A stretch of DNA of 64,000 bases. Source: Rapana venosa (taxonomy: Eukaryota > Mollusca > Gastropoda > Neogastropoda > Muricidae). Position 1 is the stretch's first letter. Every line of letters starts with the position of its first letter. The notes beneath the pieces are model-generated. The model had not been told where the DNA came from. It searched no databases and saw nothing but the letters and a program-made list of their open reading frames with translations. Positions 61,075 to 64,000 of the stretch are shown here, piece by piece. Both the position numbers and the translations under genes were made by a program. Location: assembly GCA_028751875.1 (NCBI GenBank), contig CM054141.1:63887711-63951710 (forward strand). Reading direction: 5' to 3'.

Positions 61075-61410
61075 CTGCCTGTCAAAGTTTGACATACCAG
61101 ACAGACCCTCGTCTAAAAGTGCAGAAGACAAAGCCAAGTTCAGACTAACTCCATCACAGACTGAAGCACACAGCCTTTGATTCTCACAGACATCCACCAT
61201 CACACTGGCAGAACCTGACCAACAATGGCACAGCCATCAAACCATGCACTGCACGGCACTGCACGGCACTGCACTGTACCCTTCAATCTCTTCACAACCA
61301 CAGCCCTGTCTACCAGATAGGCAAAGCAGCCGACTGGATAAGGCAAGGGACTTCTCGTCCAATTGCTTTTAAAGTCGCAGTTCGTGGGTACGAATTTTAA
61401 AAGCGCCTGG
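61075..61410 (+). repeat. Dispersed module with tRNA-like end, copy 2
   Basis: CACAGCCTTTGATTCTCACA and CATCCACCATCACACTGGCA match copy 1 at 57255; an internal ACGGCACTGC triplication lies at 61246-61275. The tRNA-like part from about 61325 (AGCCGACTGGATAAGGCAAG) ends with CGTGGGTACGAATTT and AAAGCGCCTGG, the latter known from gastropod SINEs. Confidence 0.5.
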
Positions 61411-62749
61411 TAAAATCGAACATGGGCGTTTTTGTGATCCTATTGAACATGTTATGCGCAAATCCGACAGTGCCGTTTTCCCTTTTGAGATAGTATATGC
61501 ATGTGAAAGATGTATACATGCAGTGAAAAATTGTAATTTTTGATTTTAGTGCTATTTCGGGGGAGGGGGGAGGGGGGAGGGGTAGAAGCACAAAGATAAC
61601 GGCATACATATGAAGTTTCACCATTGTTTCACCAGGTAATCCAATTGTTCAATTACTAAGAGAATTTGTAGTCAGACTTGGCGTAGCGTATATGGAGTAT
61701 TTTGCATACCACGGTGGTTTTTTTTTGGTTGGAAAAGTAACACACAAACACACAAGCTCTCTCTCTCTATCTCTCTCTCTCTCTGTGAGTGAAAAAACTC
61801 GAAACAGTACTTAAGCCGGGTTTTTATTTAGCCATCTATAAACAAGAATGTGAACTTACCAAACACAGATGTACACTTGCTTCCTCATTACAGCGTGGTG
61901 ACGTCAAATTTAAATGGCCTGTCTACATTTGTTGTTCAATATGGTTTGGCTGTGCACCAAAATGGCCACACAAAGACAGCTGGCTTTGGCTGCACACCGG
62001 TATTAAAAATTCACTCTTTTCCTTCTGTTTTTCTATGTGACTCATATCTATACCGCAAGTACTAAGGCATCCACAGAAATAAAAAATACTTTTTGTGAAA
62101 GACTAGCCTCTGACTGAAAACTGATGTGATTTTGAACAAATTTGGTAGGTTTGAAATTTTAAAAATTTTTCAGCAAACCTTTGTAGTCTGCTAGCTTCCT
62201 TACCGCAACATGCGTGCGCGGGGTCAACTGTAGGAATACAGGCAATCCTCATTTGATGGTAATTTCCAACTTTCTCGTGACTACCTGGTATTTGCTCTAT
62301 GTCATCAATCCCAAAAAACAAGTGCACAGTCCATTTTTTCATGCTTAAAAAAATCTGTGAAAATCACCACCATTTTTTTCCACTCGCACTCTATAGAAGA
62401 CACTACATGACCCCCAAATTGATACCGGGGTGTAGCCTGTATTTGAGGGAAACCATTCAGTACTGCCATTTTATTTTTCATGGCTGCTGCTTTTCATGGT
62501 AGTCTGCATCTGACATCTGAGCTTATGTTGGTCATCATTTTACAGTGGGCATCTGATTCAGTTTGGTTTTAGGACTAAACTAGTAATGTCATCAGAAAGT
62601 GAGTACGAAAGACATAATGAACATTTTTATATTAGTGGATGGGGAGGGCTGTTCCTACCTGTGTGGTCGATCCTGTTTGTTATGTGTTGTTATGTGCTGA
62701 AAACCTGTATAGAGTGAGGATTTTTGCTAGTTCTGAGAAATGAAAGAAA
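61411..62749. other. Clean non-coding DNA
   Basis: G-rich tract 61560-61583 and short CT tract 61759-61785. CGCAACATGCGTGCGCGGGG near 62205 is distinctive, but I cannot assign it. No gene supported. Confidence 0.45.
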
Positions 62750-62780
62750 ACACACACACGCACGCACGCATGCTCGCACG

Positions 62781-62841
<61 letters not shown>

Positions 62842-62892
62842 CACACACACACACTCACCCCCCCCCCCCTACACACACACACACACGCACAC
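62750..62892. repeat. (CA)n/(CACG)n microsatellite
   Basis: CACGCACGCA, then (CA)n, a C run at 62861-62869, then (CA)n. Confidence 0.95.
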
Positions 62893-62977
62893 GCTACAAG
62901 AAACGGATGTGGGCTCAATTCTGAGTGCTTTTTATCTGAAGGGTATATTGGGGGGGGGGGGAGGGGGAGGGAAGGAG

Positions 62978-63022
62978 GGGCTGGATAGGCTAGTGGTCAA
63001 AGCAGTGGGCTGGCAATAATAA
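62978..63022 (+). mobile_element. Possible SINE head fragment
   Basis: GGATAGGCTAGTGGTCAAAG, then CAGTGGGCTGGCAATAATA, resembles a tRNA-like box A region; no box B follows. Confidence 0.35.
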
Positions 63023-63467
63023 CAGCAGCAGTTGCAACGACATTAAAAAAAGTACCCCTCTCTTCCATACAAGCAACAACAAGTAAACAAAAACAAAAAA
63101 AATCAACAGAAAAAAGGGAACGCCGCAAAACAGAAAGACAGAAAACTTTAAAAAGAGCACTCACAATTCTGCTCACGCTTAGTTTGTCCTCTCAGATACA
63201 TCCTAATCCATAAAACAAAAAATGTCCCCAAACTCTGTAACTTTCTTACAGCATTCCGTTTCCAGAAGCCTCGTTATGTAGTGTGTAATGTAACGATACC
63301 ATTTCTTTCCTTTTTATCAAAATCGATCAAAACTTCTCCGAAGTCCCTAATCATACATCAATATTGATTAGAAAGATCATAGAAAAACACACCCAACTAC
63401 CTCTAAGGAATATGTCCTCTGGACTCATGCTGTCATTTATTAAGGAAAAAGTCCAGAAACTCACTTA
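63023..63467. other. Non-coding DNA, A-rich
   Basis: A-rich with no recognised element. Confidence 0.45.
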
Positions 63468-63583
63468 CACACACACAGACACACGCACGCACGCACACAC
63501 ACATACACACAGAAATACACACACACACACGCACGCACACGCACGCACACACACACACACACACACGCAAACACACACACACG

Positions 63584-63618
<35 letters not shown>

Positions 63619-63655
63619 GCGCACACACACACACACACACACGCGCGCGCACACA

Positions 63656-63706
<51 letters not shown>

Positions 63707-63811
63707 ACACACACACACAACCACCGCACGCACGCACACACACACACACGCACACACACACACACACACACACACCACACACACACACACACACCACACA
63801 CACACACACAC

Positions 63812-63850
<39 letters not shown>
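63468..63850. repeat. (CA)n/(CACG)n microsatellite, ~383 bp
   Basis: Longest CA array in the window, with CGCA and CACCAC interruptions. Long Cys/Val and Thr/His frames are artefacts. Confidence 0.97.
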
Positions 63851-63852
<2 letters not shown>

Positions 63853-64000
63853 GGACATCTGTAATCAATGCCAGAACATCCGCAAATACTGATGCACGGC
63901 AGGAAGCTGCCTTCGGGATGTTAGCTTCTGAAATGGCACGGCACGGTGGTTACATAATCATACGCTCTGGGCTCTGGCATCTTTCCTGTCGTCTTAGTCT
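63851..64000 (+). other. Window end, possible tRNA-like head
   Basis: GGCACGGTGGTTACATAATC at 63939 resembles a SINE box A region but is cut by the window end. Confidence 0.25.

Overview
This window looks like repeat-rich, mostly non-coding nuclear DNA from a marine invertebrate, most likely a gastropod or other mollusc. The evidence is several tRNA-derived SINEs with central domains of a molluscan type, L2/CR1-like and endonuclease/RT-type LINE tails, and extreme microsatellite density (CA, GA, TATG, TGTC, TAC/TGC). There is no operon-like layout, no rRNA and no convincing complete gene. Nearly all long open frames are translations of simple repeats. The taxon call rests on recognition of repeat families, not on a gene.

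Text quality varies along the window. About 13.57-29.58 kb and 53.35-64 kb read as normal sequence. About 1-13.5 kb and 29.6-53.3 kb are full of homopolymer-like strings and small indels, even inside repeats whose consensus is recognisable. This looks like unpolished long-read consensus, so frames there cannot be trusted.

Layout. 1-13 kb: noisy, with CA, GA, poly-C and poly-G tracts, two degraded SINE pieces and no supportable gene. 13.1-14.1 kb: a stack of simple repeats. 14.2-19.25 kb: left arm of an imperfect inverted duplication of about 5 kb, holding a short minus-strand frame ending GWF-stop, two SINEs and an L2-type LINE 3' end. 19.3-29.6 kb: spacer with LINE fragments, three large CA arrays and a 447-bp TAC/TGC array fused to a LINE tail. 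29.6-30.6 kb: remnant of a second LINE type. 30.6-35.4 kb: the noisy right arm, inverted relative to the left. 36-53 kb: noisy DNA with three SINEs, a second L2-like LINE end, two adjacent minisatellites (38-bp and about 34-bp units, near 1.3 and 0.56 kb) and a 650-base polypyrimidine tract. 53.4-64 kb: clean repeat-rich DNA with SINEs, microsatellites, a divergent direct duplication of period about 560 bp and other duplicated modules.

The most notable structure is the inverted pair at 14.2-19.25 and 30.6-35.4 kb. Anchors occur in mirrored order through both arms. SINE insertions appear in the left arm only and a minisatellite in the right arm only. That argues against a simple fold-back read and for an old segmental duplication or a mis-joined second haplotype. 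No set of genes working together can be described from this window.
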